Below, in pieces: positions 1 to 5,505 of a stretch of 6,404 bases of DNA. A model generated the notes under the pieces. It was given only the letters and a program-made list of their open reading frames with translations. It searched no databases and was not told where the DNA came from. This stretch comes from Chloroflexi bacterium RIFCSPLOWO2_02_FULL_71_16 (GTDB taxonomy: Bacteria > Chloroflexota > Limnocylindria > P2-11E). Position 1 is the first letter of the stretch, and each line of letters opens with the position of its first letter. A program made the translations under genes and the position numbers. The stretch is taken from positions 1 to 6,404 of the forward strand of contig MGON01000039.1 in the NCBI GenBank assembly GCA_001795345.1, given 5' to 3'.

Positions 1-80
1 GCTCCGCCGGCCCCGAACCCGGTCCAAGCCTGCGGATGGAGGCCTATGAACACAGTCCAGGAGTGCGCGTTGAGCGCATC
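1..80. other. left edge, no supported gene
   Basis: This stretch lies beyond the nrdJ terminator. One plus-strand frame is open from the window edge to a TGA at 47-49 and could be the last 15 codons of a gene that lies mostly outside the window, but nothing in it is recognisable. A small 5-bp inverted repeat (TGCGC at 64-68, GCGCA at 74-78) follows the terminator. No promoter or RNA gene could be supported. Confidence 0.3.
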
Positions 81-127
81 AAGAAGAGAAAGCCCCGGCA
101 CCGCAGGGGAGCGGGCGGTGCCGGGGC
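81..127 (-). terminator. intrinsic terminator of nrdJ
   Basis: A perfect 13-bp inverted repeat (92-104 pairs with 115-127, arm GCCCCGGCACCGC) encloses a 10-nt loop. Read on the minus strand, the stem is followed at once by a pyrimidine run with 8 T in 11 bases (91 down to 81). That is the layout of a rho-independent terminator for transcription leaving nrdJ, whose stop codon lies about 55 nt upstream. On the plus strand the stem is followed by a purine-rich, T-poor sequence, so the element is directional. Confidence 0.85.
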
Positions 128-181
128 CGGGAGACAGAACGGGTCAGCGGGCGGGCCGACCCGAACTGGTCAAAAGAGAGG

Positions 182-2971
182 TCAGCTACACCCGGTCGTC
201 TCTCCGCAGTTCTCGCACTTGTGGCAGGTGCCGTTGCGCACGGTCAGCCAGCCGCAGCGCGGGCAGGGCGGCGCATCGGGTGTCGAGTTCATGCGCCGGA
301 CGCCGGGTGTGCTGGTGCGGGCAGGGGCGGCCTCCAGGGGCGCGTGGCCGTTGCCGCTCGAGGCCAGAGGGGCGGTCTTGGTGAGCAGCTCGAGCTGCGG
401 GGTCACGTCGGCGATCTCCGTCGTGCGGACGAGCCCGAGCATCTCGCGGTCCTCTGCGGAGAGGAAGCGGTACCCGAGCCAGCGGAAGACGTAGTCGACG
501 ATCGACTTGGCGAAGCCGATCTCGCCGTTCCCTGTCCAGCCGCTCGGCTCGAACCGCATGTGCTGGAACTTCTCGACGAGGTGAGCGAGCGGGACGCGGT
601 ACTGGAGCAGGAGGGACACGCTCGTAGCGAACGCGTCCATCATCCCGGAGAGCGTCGAGCCCTCCTTGGCCATGGTGACGAAGAGCTCGCCGGGGGTGCC
701 GTCCTCGAAGAGGCCGACGGTGATGTAGCCCTCGTGCCCCTCGATCTTGAACTTGTGCGTGAGGGAGGCGCGGGTGTCGGCCAGCCGGCGCCGCTCGACG
801 CGCTCGCTCACGACGGCCACGGGCGCGGCCGCCTTCTTCTCGTTCGACGCCGCCGAGCTTGTCGACAGGGGCTGGACCTTCTTGCTGCCGTCGCGGTAGA
901 TCGCGATCGCCTTCACGCCGTGTTTCCACGACTCGACGTACGCGTCCATGACGTCCTCGACCTTGGCCTCCTCCGGCAGGTTCACGGTCTTGCTGATCGC
1001 GCCGGAGATGAACGGCTGGACCGCGCCCATCATCCGGATGTGGCCCATGTGGCCGATCGAGCGCGCTCCGCCCGGAGCACGGAAGGCGCAGTCGAAGACC
1101 GGCAGATGCTCCTCGCGCAGTCCGGGCGCGCCCTCGATCATCCCGGCCCGCTCGATGTACGTCGTGATCGCGCCGGCCTCGGTCTCGGTGTAGCCGAGCC
1201 GGCGGAGCGCCGTCGGCACGGTCTGGTTGACGAGCTTCAGCATCCCGCCGCCGACGAGCTTCTTGTACTTGACGAGGGCGATGTCGGGCTCGATGCCGGT
1301 CGTGTCGCAGTCCATGAGGAACGAGATCGTCCCGGTCGGCGCGAGGACGGTCGCCTGGGCGTTGCGATACCCGTGGACCGCGCCGATGGACATGACGTCG
1401 TCCCAGGCCTTGCGGGCCGCGTTCAGCAGACCGAGGGGGACCGCGTCCTCCCGCAGCCGGTGGGCGGCCTCGCGGTGCTTGGACATCACCCGGTCGTGCC
1501 CGGCCCGGTTCTTCGCGTATTCCGCGTACGGGCCGACCGCCCCCGCGATGCGGGCCGACTGCGCGTACGCCTCGCCGGTCATGAGCGCCGTGATCGCCGC
1601 GGCGTAGGCCCGGCCCTCGTCGGAGTCGTACGGCAGGCCGCGGAGCATCAGCAGGGCGCCGAGGTTGGCGTAGCCGAGGCCCAGCTGGCGCATCGCGTGC
1701 GCGTTGCGTTCGATCTTCTCGGTCGGATATGACGAGTTGCCGACGATGATCTCCTGGGCGGTGATGGTGATGTCCACCGCTCGCGCGAACAGCGCCGGGT
1801 CGAATTCGCCGTCCTCGTCGACGAAGCGCATGAGGTTGAGGCTGGCCAGGTTGCAGGCGCTGTCGTCCACGTGCATGTACTCGGAGCAGGGATTGCTGCC
1901 GTTGATGCGGCCGGAGGCCGGGCAGGTGTGCCAGTCGTTGATGGTGGTGTCGAACTGCATCCCGGGATCGCCGCATTGCCACGTGGCCTCCGCGATCTCG
2001 CGAAGGAGCTCACGGGCCCGGGTCGTCTCGAGGGTCTCGCCGGATGACACGCCGCGAAGGGACCACTCGGCGTCCTCCGTCGCCGCCAGCATGAATCCAT
2101 CGGTGGCGCGGACGGAGTTGTTCGCGTTCTGGAACTGGATAGACCGCCAGGCCTCGCCGTTCAGGCCCATGTCGTAGCCCTGCTCGCCTAGCGCCCAGGC
2201 CTTCTTCTCTTCGCTGGCCTTCGACCAGATGAACTCCCGAACGTCGGGATGGTCGGCGTTCAGCACGACCATCTTCGCGGCGCGCCGCGTCGTTCCGCCC
2301 GACTTGATCGATCCGGCCACGGAGTCCGCGCCCCGCATGAACGACACGGGTCCGGAGGCGAGACCTCCGCCGGAAAGGTGCTCGCGGCTCGAGCGGATGG
2401 ACGAGATGTTGATCCCGGAGCCCGAGCCGCCCTTGAATATGCGGCCCTCGGTCTTGAACCAGTCGAGGATCGACTCCATGTCGTCCTCGACCGACAGGAT
2501 GAAGCACGCGGAGCACTGCGGCTTCCTGTCGCCCGACGCTCCGACGTTGAACCAGACCGGAGAGTTGAAGGCCATCCGCTGATTCACGAGAAGCCAGCGG
2601 AGCTCGTCCTCGAAGACGGCCGCATCGCGCTCGCTGGCGAAGTAGCCACCCTCGCGGCCCCACCGCGCGATGTGCGAGACCACCCGGTCGATCATCTGGC
2701 GCACGCTCGTCTCGCGCCTGGCGGTGCCGAGCTTCCCCCGGAAGTACTTCGACGCGACGACGTTCGTCGCCGTCTGCGACCAGGACGCCGGGGCCTCCAC
2801 GCCTTTCTGCTCGAAGACGTTCCCGCCCTCGCCCGGGATGACCGCGTCGCGCAGCTCCCACGAGATCTCGTCGTACGGGTGGACGCCCTCCCTCGTGAAC
2901 GTGCGCCGTACGCGCAGTCCGCGCGGCTCCTCGGCGGGCGTGCTGTCCCGGGAGATCTCAGCGATGGCCAT
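182..2971 (-). CDS. nrdJ: vitamin B12-dependent (class II) ribonucleotide reductase NrdJ
   Basis: This enzyme reduces ribonucleotides to deoxyribonucleotides for DNA synthesis, using adenosylcobalamin to generate its thiyl radical, so it works with or without oxygen. The 929-residue protein is complete. The active-site motif is NPCSE with N360, C362 (thiyl radical site) and E364; the substrate-reducing cysteine pair is probably C156 (SACF) and C373 (SACNLASLNL). The glycine-rich GGSGSGIN stretch (181-188) and APTGTIS (544-550) are typical of the family. A TSCPD-type domain follows at about 732-835. A Ser/Ala/Pro-rich linker (about 866-902) leads to a Cys-rich tail with C903, C906, C916, C919, C922 and C928, which probably binds zinc and shuttles reducing equivalents. 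I see no N-terminal ATP-cone and no intein. The ATG at 2971 is supported by GGAGG nine nt upstream. The gene has its own promoter, NrdR-like boxes and terminator. Family assignment is firm; the cysteine roles come from comparison with known class II enzymes. Confidence 0.97.
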   Translation of the reverse strand: MAIAEISRDSTPAEEPRGLRVRRTFTREGVHPYDEISWELRDAVIPGEGGNVFEQKGVEAPASWSQTATNVVASKYFRGKLGTARRETSVRQMIDRVVSHIARWGREGGYFASERDAAVFEDELRWLLVNQRMAFNSPVWFNVGASGDRKPQCSACFILSVEDDMESILDWFKTEGRIFKGGSGSGINISSIRSSREHLSGGGLASGPVSFMRGADSVAGSIKSGGTTRRAAKMVVLNADHPDVREFIWSKASEEKKAWALGEQGYDMGLNGEAWRSIQFQNANNSVRATDGFMLAATEDAEWSLRGVSSGETLETTRARELLREIAEATWQCGDPGMQFDTTINDWHTCPASGRINGSNPCSEYMHVDDSACNLASLNLMRFVDEDGEFDPALFARAVDITITAQEIIVGNSSYPTEKIERNAHAMRQLGLGYANLGALLMLRGLPYDSDEGRAYAAAITALMTGEAYAQSARIAGAVGPYAEYAKNRAGHDRVMSKHREAAHRLREDAVPLGLLNAARKAWDDVMSIGAVHGYRNAQATVLAPTGTISFLMDCDTTGIEPDIALVKYKKLVGGGMLKLVNQTVPTALRRLGYTETEAGAITTYIERAGMIEGAPGLREEHLPVFDCAFRAPGGARSIGHMGHIRMMGAVQPFISGAISKTVNLPEEAKVEDVMDAYVESWKHGVKAIAIYRDGSKKVQPLSTSSAASNEKKAAAPVAVVSERVERRRLADTRASLTHKFKIEGHEGYITVGLFEDGTPGELFVTMAKEGSTLSGMMDAFATSVSLLLQYRVPLAHLVEKFQHMRFEPSGWTGNGEIGFAKSIVDYVFRWLGYRFLSAEDREMLGLVRTTEIADVTPQLELLTKTAPLASSGNGHAPLEAAPARTSTPGVRRMNSTPDAPPCPRCGWLTVRNGTCHKCENCGETTGCS

Positions 2972-2980
2972 CTTTCCCTG

Positions 2981-2985
2981 CCTCC
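2981..2985 (-). promoter_or_regulatory. ribosome binding site of nrdJ
   Basis: GGAGG on the minus strand, nine nt before the ATG at 2971. It fixes the nrdJ start and is the only good Shine-Dalgarno sequence before any gene in this window. Confidence 0.8.
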
Positions 2986-3002
2986 GGGTCTTCGATCACT
3001 GA

Positions 3003-3018
3003 TGCCTAGATGTCGCGC
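3003..3018 (-). promoter_or_regulatory. candidate NrdR box, promoter-distal
   Basis: On the minus strand this reads GCGCGACATCTAGGCA. It matches the 16-bp NrdR consensus ACACWATATATWGTGT at only 8 positions, but it shares the core ACATCTwG with the better box at 3034-3049. The two centres are exactly 31 bp apart, close to three helical turns, which is the usual spacing of paired NrdR sites. Alone it would not be convincing; the spacing is the main support. Confidence 0.5.
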
Positions 3019-3033
3019 CGGGTCGCCCGCCAG

Positions 3034-3049
3034 ACACAACATCTTGGGT
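3034..3049 (-). promoter_or_regulatory. candidate NrdR box, promoter-proximal
   Basis: The plus strand reads ACACAACATCTTGGGT, which matches the palindromic NrdR consensus ACACWATATATWGTGT at 13 of 16 positions. NrdR is the nucleotide-sensing zinc-finger/ATP-cone repressor of ribonucleotide reductase genes in most bacteria. The site starts about 5 nt after the predicted transcription start, so bound NrdR would block RNA polymerase at or just past the promoter. No nrdR gene lies in the window; it must be elsewhere if this reading is right. Confidence 0.7.
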
Positions 3050-3060
3050 CGAGGCGGCCG

Positions 3061-3089
3061 ACTATCTGCCGGTCCCGGGGAGGTGTCAA
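3061..3089 (-). promoter_or_regulatory. sigma-70 type promoter of nrdJ
   Basis: On the minus strand a perfect TTGACA -35 hexamer (3089-3084) is followed by a 17-nt spacer and GATAGT (3066-3061), a 4/6 match to TATAAT. Transcription would begin near 3054, giving a leader of about 83 nt that contains both NrdR-like boxes. The site sits between the aminotransferase stop and nrdJ, so nrdJ need not depend on read-through. Confidence 0.75.
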
Positions 3090-3152
3090 GGCCCGAAAGC
3101 GGACAAGCGGCGACCGCTGCGCGGACGGGAGCCTGGGTGCTTTGGGCCGGAT

Positions 3153-4436
3153 CTAGGCGCGCGCGGGAGTGGCGGCGGGCAGGGCCTTGAAGGCCGACAC
3201 GAACCCGCGGACGCCCTTCCGGAGGTCGTCCTCGGCGATGTTGAGAGGCGGGATGAAGCGGACGACCTGGTCGTGCGAGCCGCAGGTGATGAGGAGAACG
3301 TCCCGTTCGAGCGCGCCGGCGACGGCCGCCTTGGACGTCGCCTTGTCGTCGAGCTCGACCGCGATCATCGCGCCGATGCGGCGTATCTCGCGGACGCGCT
3401 CGTCGCGCGCGATGGGCAGCAGCTCCTCGGCGACGATCTCCCCCACCCGGTCGGCGCGCGCGACGAGGCCCTCCTCCTGGATGACCTGGAGCGTCGCGAG
3501 CCCGGAGGCGCAGGACACGGGGTTCCCGCCGAACGTCGAGCCGTGCGTGCCGGTCGGCCAGCGCTCGTGCAGCGCGCGCGGGGCGACCAGCGCTCCGAGC
3601 GGCATGCCGCCGCCGAGGGCCTTCGCCAGGGTGAGGATGTCCGGCCTCACGCCGTGGCGCTCGGCCACCGTCCATCCCCCACCGCGGCCGAACGCGGTCT
3701 GGATCTCGTCCATGACCAAGAGGGCGCCGATGCGGTCGGCGACCTCGCGCAGAGCGGCGAGGAACGAGGCCGGCGCGGGGACGTACCCGCCCTCGCCCAG
3801 GACCGGCTCGATGATGAATGCCGCGACGTTCTCGGGCGGTACCTCGTGCTCGAGCATGGCCTCGATCTCGTCGAGGCAGTGCTCCGCGCAGGCCTCCGCG
3901 TCGTGCCGCGGCTGGATGCGGCAGGCGAGCGGGTACGGGAAGGGCGCGACGTGCACCTCCGGCAGGAGCGCGCCGTAGCCGCGGCGGTACGCCGCCTTGG
4001 ACGTGGTCAGGCTAGCCGCCCCGGTGGTGCGCCCGTGGAACCCGCCGCGGAACACGATGACCCCCTCGCGGCCCGTCGCCTGGCGCGAGAGCTTCACGGC
4101 GGCCTCGATCGCTTCCGCACCCGAGTTCTGGAACACGAACGTGTCCATACCCGCGGGCAGGATCCCCCGGAGGAACTCGGCGAGGGCGACGTTCGCCTCG
4201 TACTTCGCCACGCCGGCGGAGATGTGCATGAGCTTTCCGGCCTGCTCCTGGACGGCCTTCACGACCTTCGGGTGCGCGTGGCCGACCGGGGTCACCGCGA
4301 TGCCGCACGTCAGGTCGAGCACCCTGCGGCCGTCGGTGGTGATGAGCCAGCTGCCCTCCCCCCGCTCGAGCGGAAGCCAGGTGTAGTTGCCGAGGACGGG
4401 CGAGAGGACGCGCCTGGCGCGCGCTTCGAGGGTCAT
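3153..4436 (-). CDS. class III PLP-dependent aminotransferase, 4-aminobutyrate aminotransferase-like (GabT/ArgD superfamily)
   Basis: This is a complete 427-residue cytoplasmic transaminase of fold type I, subgroup II. It moves an amino group, typically from an omega-amino donor such as GABA or an ornithine derivative, to 2-oxoglutarate. Visible landmarks are SGAEA (105-109, phosphate binding), GFHGRT (132-137, with F133-H134 stacking on the cofactor), IIEPV (208-212, E210), DEIQ (243-246, D243 holding the pyridine nitrogen), the Schiff-base lysine K272 in LAKALGGGMP, and STFGGNP (300-306, T301). Its length is normal for the family. DEIQTAFGRGG carries Ala at 248 where family members usually have Gly. 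The start has no recognisable Shine-Dalgarno sequence, but the N-terminus looks complete. The gene begins 22 nt after the receiver-domain gene, so the two are probably co-transcribed. The substrate (GABA, acetylornithine, or a lysine or diamine product) cannot be settled from sequence; no pathway neighbours are present. Confidence 0.9.
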   Translation of the reverse strand: MTLEARARRVLSPVLGNYTWLPLERGEGSWLITTDGRRVLDLTCGIAVTPVGHAHPKVVKAVQEQAGKLMHISAGVAKYEANVALAEFLRGILPAGMDTFVFQNSGAEAIEAAVKLSRQATGREGVIVFRGGFHGRTTGAASLTTSKAAYRRGYGALLPEVHVAPFPYPLACRIQPRHDAEACAEHCLDEIEAMLEHEVPPENVAAFIIEPVLGEGGYVPAPASFLAALREVADRIGALLVMDEIQTAFGRGGGWTVAERHGVRPDILTLAKALGGGMPLGALVAPRALHERWPTGTHGSTFGGNPVSCASGLATLQVIQEEGLVARADRVGEIVAEELLPIARDERVREIRRIGAMIAVELDDKATSKAAVAGALERDVLLITCGSHDQVVRFIPPLNIAEDDLRKGVRGFVSAFKALPAATPARA

Positions 4437-4458
4437 GGGTGGGACGAGTCTAGGGCGG

Positions 4459-4851
4459 CTAGCGGGTGGCGCGGGCGAGCAGCTCGCCGATGCGGTCGAG
4501 GAGCGCGGAGGGAGGCGCCGGGAGGCGCAGGAAGCCCTCGTCGCCGAGCGTGCGGACGACGTTGGGCTCGACGTCGCCCTCCGAGGTCGCGATGAGGATG
4601 GGCAGCGAGACGGTCCGCGCGTCCCGGCGGAGGTAGGCGGCGTAGGCCACGGCGCTGCCGTCCTCGAGCTGTGCCTCGCTCACCAGGATGTCGATGCCCT
4701 GCCGGGCGGCTTCGGGGATCTCGCGCATGGCGCCCACTTCCACCACTCGGTAGCCGCCGAGCCGCAGCTGGATGGCCGTGGCCTGGCGCCGCCGCCGGTC
4801 GGGATCGGCCAGCAGGACGCATCGCCGCCGCGCCTCAGTTCCATCCCTCAC
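4459..4851 (-). CDS. stand-alone receiver-like (CheY-fold) protein with a degenerate phosphorylation site
   Basis: This small protein (130 residues from the GTG at 4851) consists almost entirely of one response-regulator receiver domain and has no output domain. It begins CVLLADPD, where the two Asp (D16, D18) fill the acidic-pocket position. Aligned to CheY, ILVSEAQ puts Glu (E59) where the phospho-acceptor Asp should be. ILIATSEGD supplies the switch Thr (T89). GFLRLPAPP has Leu (L110) in place of the conserved Lys before Pro. It is therefore probably not phosphorylated in the usual way and may be locked in one state by the Glu. An in-frame GTG at 4890 would add 13 residues, including an ATA codon, but it lies inside a 7-bp hairpin, so I prefer 4851; neither has a clear ribosome binding site. 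The fold call is good. The function, partner and link to the downstream aminotransferase are unknown. Confidence 0.75.
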   Translation of the reverse strand: MRDGTEARRRCVLLADPDRRRRQATAIQLRLGGYRVVEVGAMREIPEAARQGIDILVSEAQLEDGSAVAYAAYLRRDARTVSLPILIATSEGDVEPNVVRTLGDEGFLRLPAPPSALLDRIGELLARATR

Positions 4852-4872
4852 GCCGCCACGTTCTATCAGACG

Positions 4873-4890
4873 GTGCCGCTCCCGCGGCAC
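4873..4890 (-). repeat. 7-bp hairpin over the alternative GTG start of the receiver gene
   Basis: GTGCCGC (4873-4879) and GCGGCAC (4884-4890) pair perfectly around a 4-nt loop. The arm at 4884-4890 carries the GTG start codon at 4890 on the minus strand. No T-run follows on either strand, so it does not look like a terminator. It argues against the 4890 start or could limit translation from it. Confidence 0.4.
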
Positions 4891-4900
4891 GCCGGGCCGG

Positions 4901-4921
4901 TGACCGTCCGGTCATGACCGG
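4901..4921. promoter_or_regulatory. triple TGACCG half-site with a 14-bp palindrome, candidate operator
   Basis: CCGGTCATGACCGG (4908-4921) is a perfect palindrome. The hexamer TGACCG occurs three times within 20 bp: forward at 4901-4906, reverse at 4909-4914 and forward at 4915-4920. The site lies in the divergent gap, 50-70 bp upstream of the preferred receiver start and about 110-130 bp upstream of the sigma factor start. A dimeric transcription factor is a reasonable binder, but I cannot name one. Confidence 0.4.
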
Positions 4922-4993
4922 CGGCTCGGGCGCGTACAGGGTCCTCGGGTGTCGAAGGCGTCGCAGTCCGGCTCCGCCCTCCGGGGACCGACC

Positions 4994-5023
4994 GGAAAGC
5001 CTCCAGCCCAGCATCTATAGAGT
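4994..5023 (+). promoter_or_regulatory. possible promoter of the sigma factor gene, ECF-like
   Basis: GGAAA at 4994-4998 resembles the -35 element used by many ECF sigma factors, and CTATAGAGT (5015-5023) supplies a -10-like sequence (TATAGA at 5016-5021 or TAGAGT at 5018-5023) at suitable spacing. If real, transcription would start only a few nt before the ATG at 5034. Autoregulation by the encoded sigma factor would fit the family habit, but the match is weak. Confidence 0.3.
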
Positions 5024-5031
5024 GTGACTCT
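5019..5031. repeat. short inverted repeat just before the sigma factor start
   Basis: AGAGT (5019-5023) and ACTCT (5027-5031) form a perfect 5-bp inverted repeat around GTG, ending three nt before the ATG at 5034. It occupies the place where a ribosome binding site would be, and no good Shine-Dalgarno sequence is visible there. It could be a small operator or chance. Confidence 0.25.
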
Positions 5032-5033
5032 GC

Positions 5034-5501
5034 ATGTCGGCCGCGCACGACGCGCGATGGCAGGCGCTGTACCAGGCCTGCAGGCCGACCCTCTACCGTT
5101 CGGCGGCACTGGTGGTCGGGGAAGCGGAAGCGGAGGAGGTCGTACAGGACGCCTTCGAGCGCGCCATGCGCGAGCCCGACTTCTTCGGGAGCGTGCGGGA
5201 TCCCCTGGCCTGGCTTCGAACGGTCTCGACGAGGGCTGCCTTGGCGCGCCTGCGGCGCCGCGCGCTGTGGGACAAGGCGCAGCAGCTCATCGGTCGAGGG
5301 CACCACGAGGTGAACAGCGACCGGGCGGACATCGCGACTGCGCTCGGCCGCCTGCCGCCGAAGCAGCGCGCGGCCATCGTGCTGCGCTACTACCACGACG
5401 CTCCCTATTCGGAGATCGCCGCGGCGCTCGAGATGGACGAGGCCAGCGTCGGTCCCCTGCTCACCCGGGCGCGCGCCGCGCTCAAAGCGTCGCTGAGATA
5501 G
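5034..5501 (+). CDS. ECF-like RNA polymerase sigma-70 family factor
   Basis: This compact 155-residue protein has the two domains of an extracytoplasmic-function sigma factor and nothing more. Sigma region 2 spans about residues 10-77: GEAEAEEVVQDAFERAM (29-45) is the core RNA polymerase-binding helix, and DPLAWLRTVSTRAALARLRRR (56-76) matches the -10-recognition helix. Region 4 spans about 100-153: ALGRLPPKQRAAIVLRYYHD (103-122) and the helix-turn-helix YSEIAAALEMDEASVGPLLTRARAAL (125-150), which reads the -35 element. The ATG at 5034 is the first start after an in-frame TGA at 5025-5027; no good Shine-Dalgarno sequence precedes it. The FecR-domain gene starts 4 nt after its stop, which indicates one operon and a likely sigma/membrane-regulator pair. 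The ECF subgroup and target genes are not determined. Confidence 0.92.
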   Translation: MSAAHDARWQALYQACRPTLYRSAALVVGEAEAEEVVQDAFERAMREPDFFGSVRDPLAWLRTVSTRAALARLRRRALWDKAQQLIGRGHHEVNSDRADIATALGRLPPKQRAAIVLRYYHDAPYSEIAAALEMDEASVGPLLTRARAALKASLR

Positions 5502-5505
5502 CGGC

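Noticed and set aside
140..163. inverted repeat CGGGTC/GACCCG between the nrdJ stop and its terminator
   Set aside because: It has only 6 bp with a 12-nt loop in very GC-rich DNA and is likely to be chance.
36..494. 152-codon plus-strand frame at the left edge
   Set aside because: It runs through the nrdJ terminator and into the antisense of the conserved Cys-rich tail; its composition is random-looking and there is no ribosome binding site.
221..1732. 503-codon plus-strand frame opposite nrdJ
   Set aside because: It is antisense to conserved NrdJ sequence, and its Ala/Arg/Gly/Asp-rich translation matches nothing known.
3103..3118. terminator after the aminotransferase gene
   Set aside because: The only hairpin noticed (AGCGG/CCGCT, 5 bp, 3-nt loop) is short and is followed on the minus strand by a poor T-run, so read-through toward nrdJ cannot be excluded.
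2972..3152. cobalamin riboswitch upstream of the B12-dependent reductase
   Set aside because: The predicted leader is only about 83 nt, too short for a cobalamin riboswitch of about 200 nt, and no B12-box-like sequence was seen.
2249..3190. 313-codon plus-strand frame over the start of nrdJ and its promoter
   Set aside because: It is antisense to nrdJ, low in complexity, and would run through the promoter and NrdR-like boxes.
3273..4595. 440-codon plus-strand frame opposite the aminotransferase
   Set aside because: It is antisense to a gene with all the catalytic motifs of class III transaminases and has no domain of its own.
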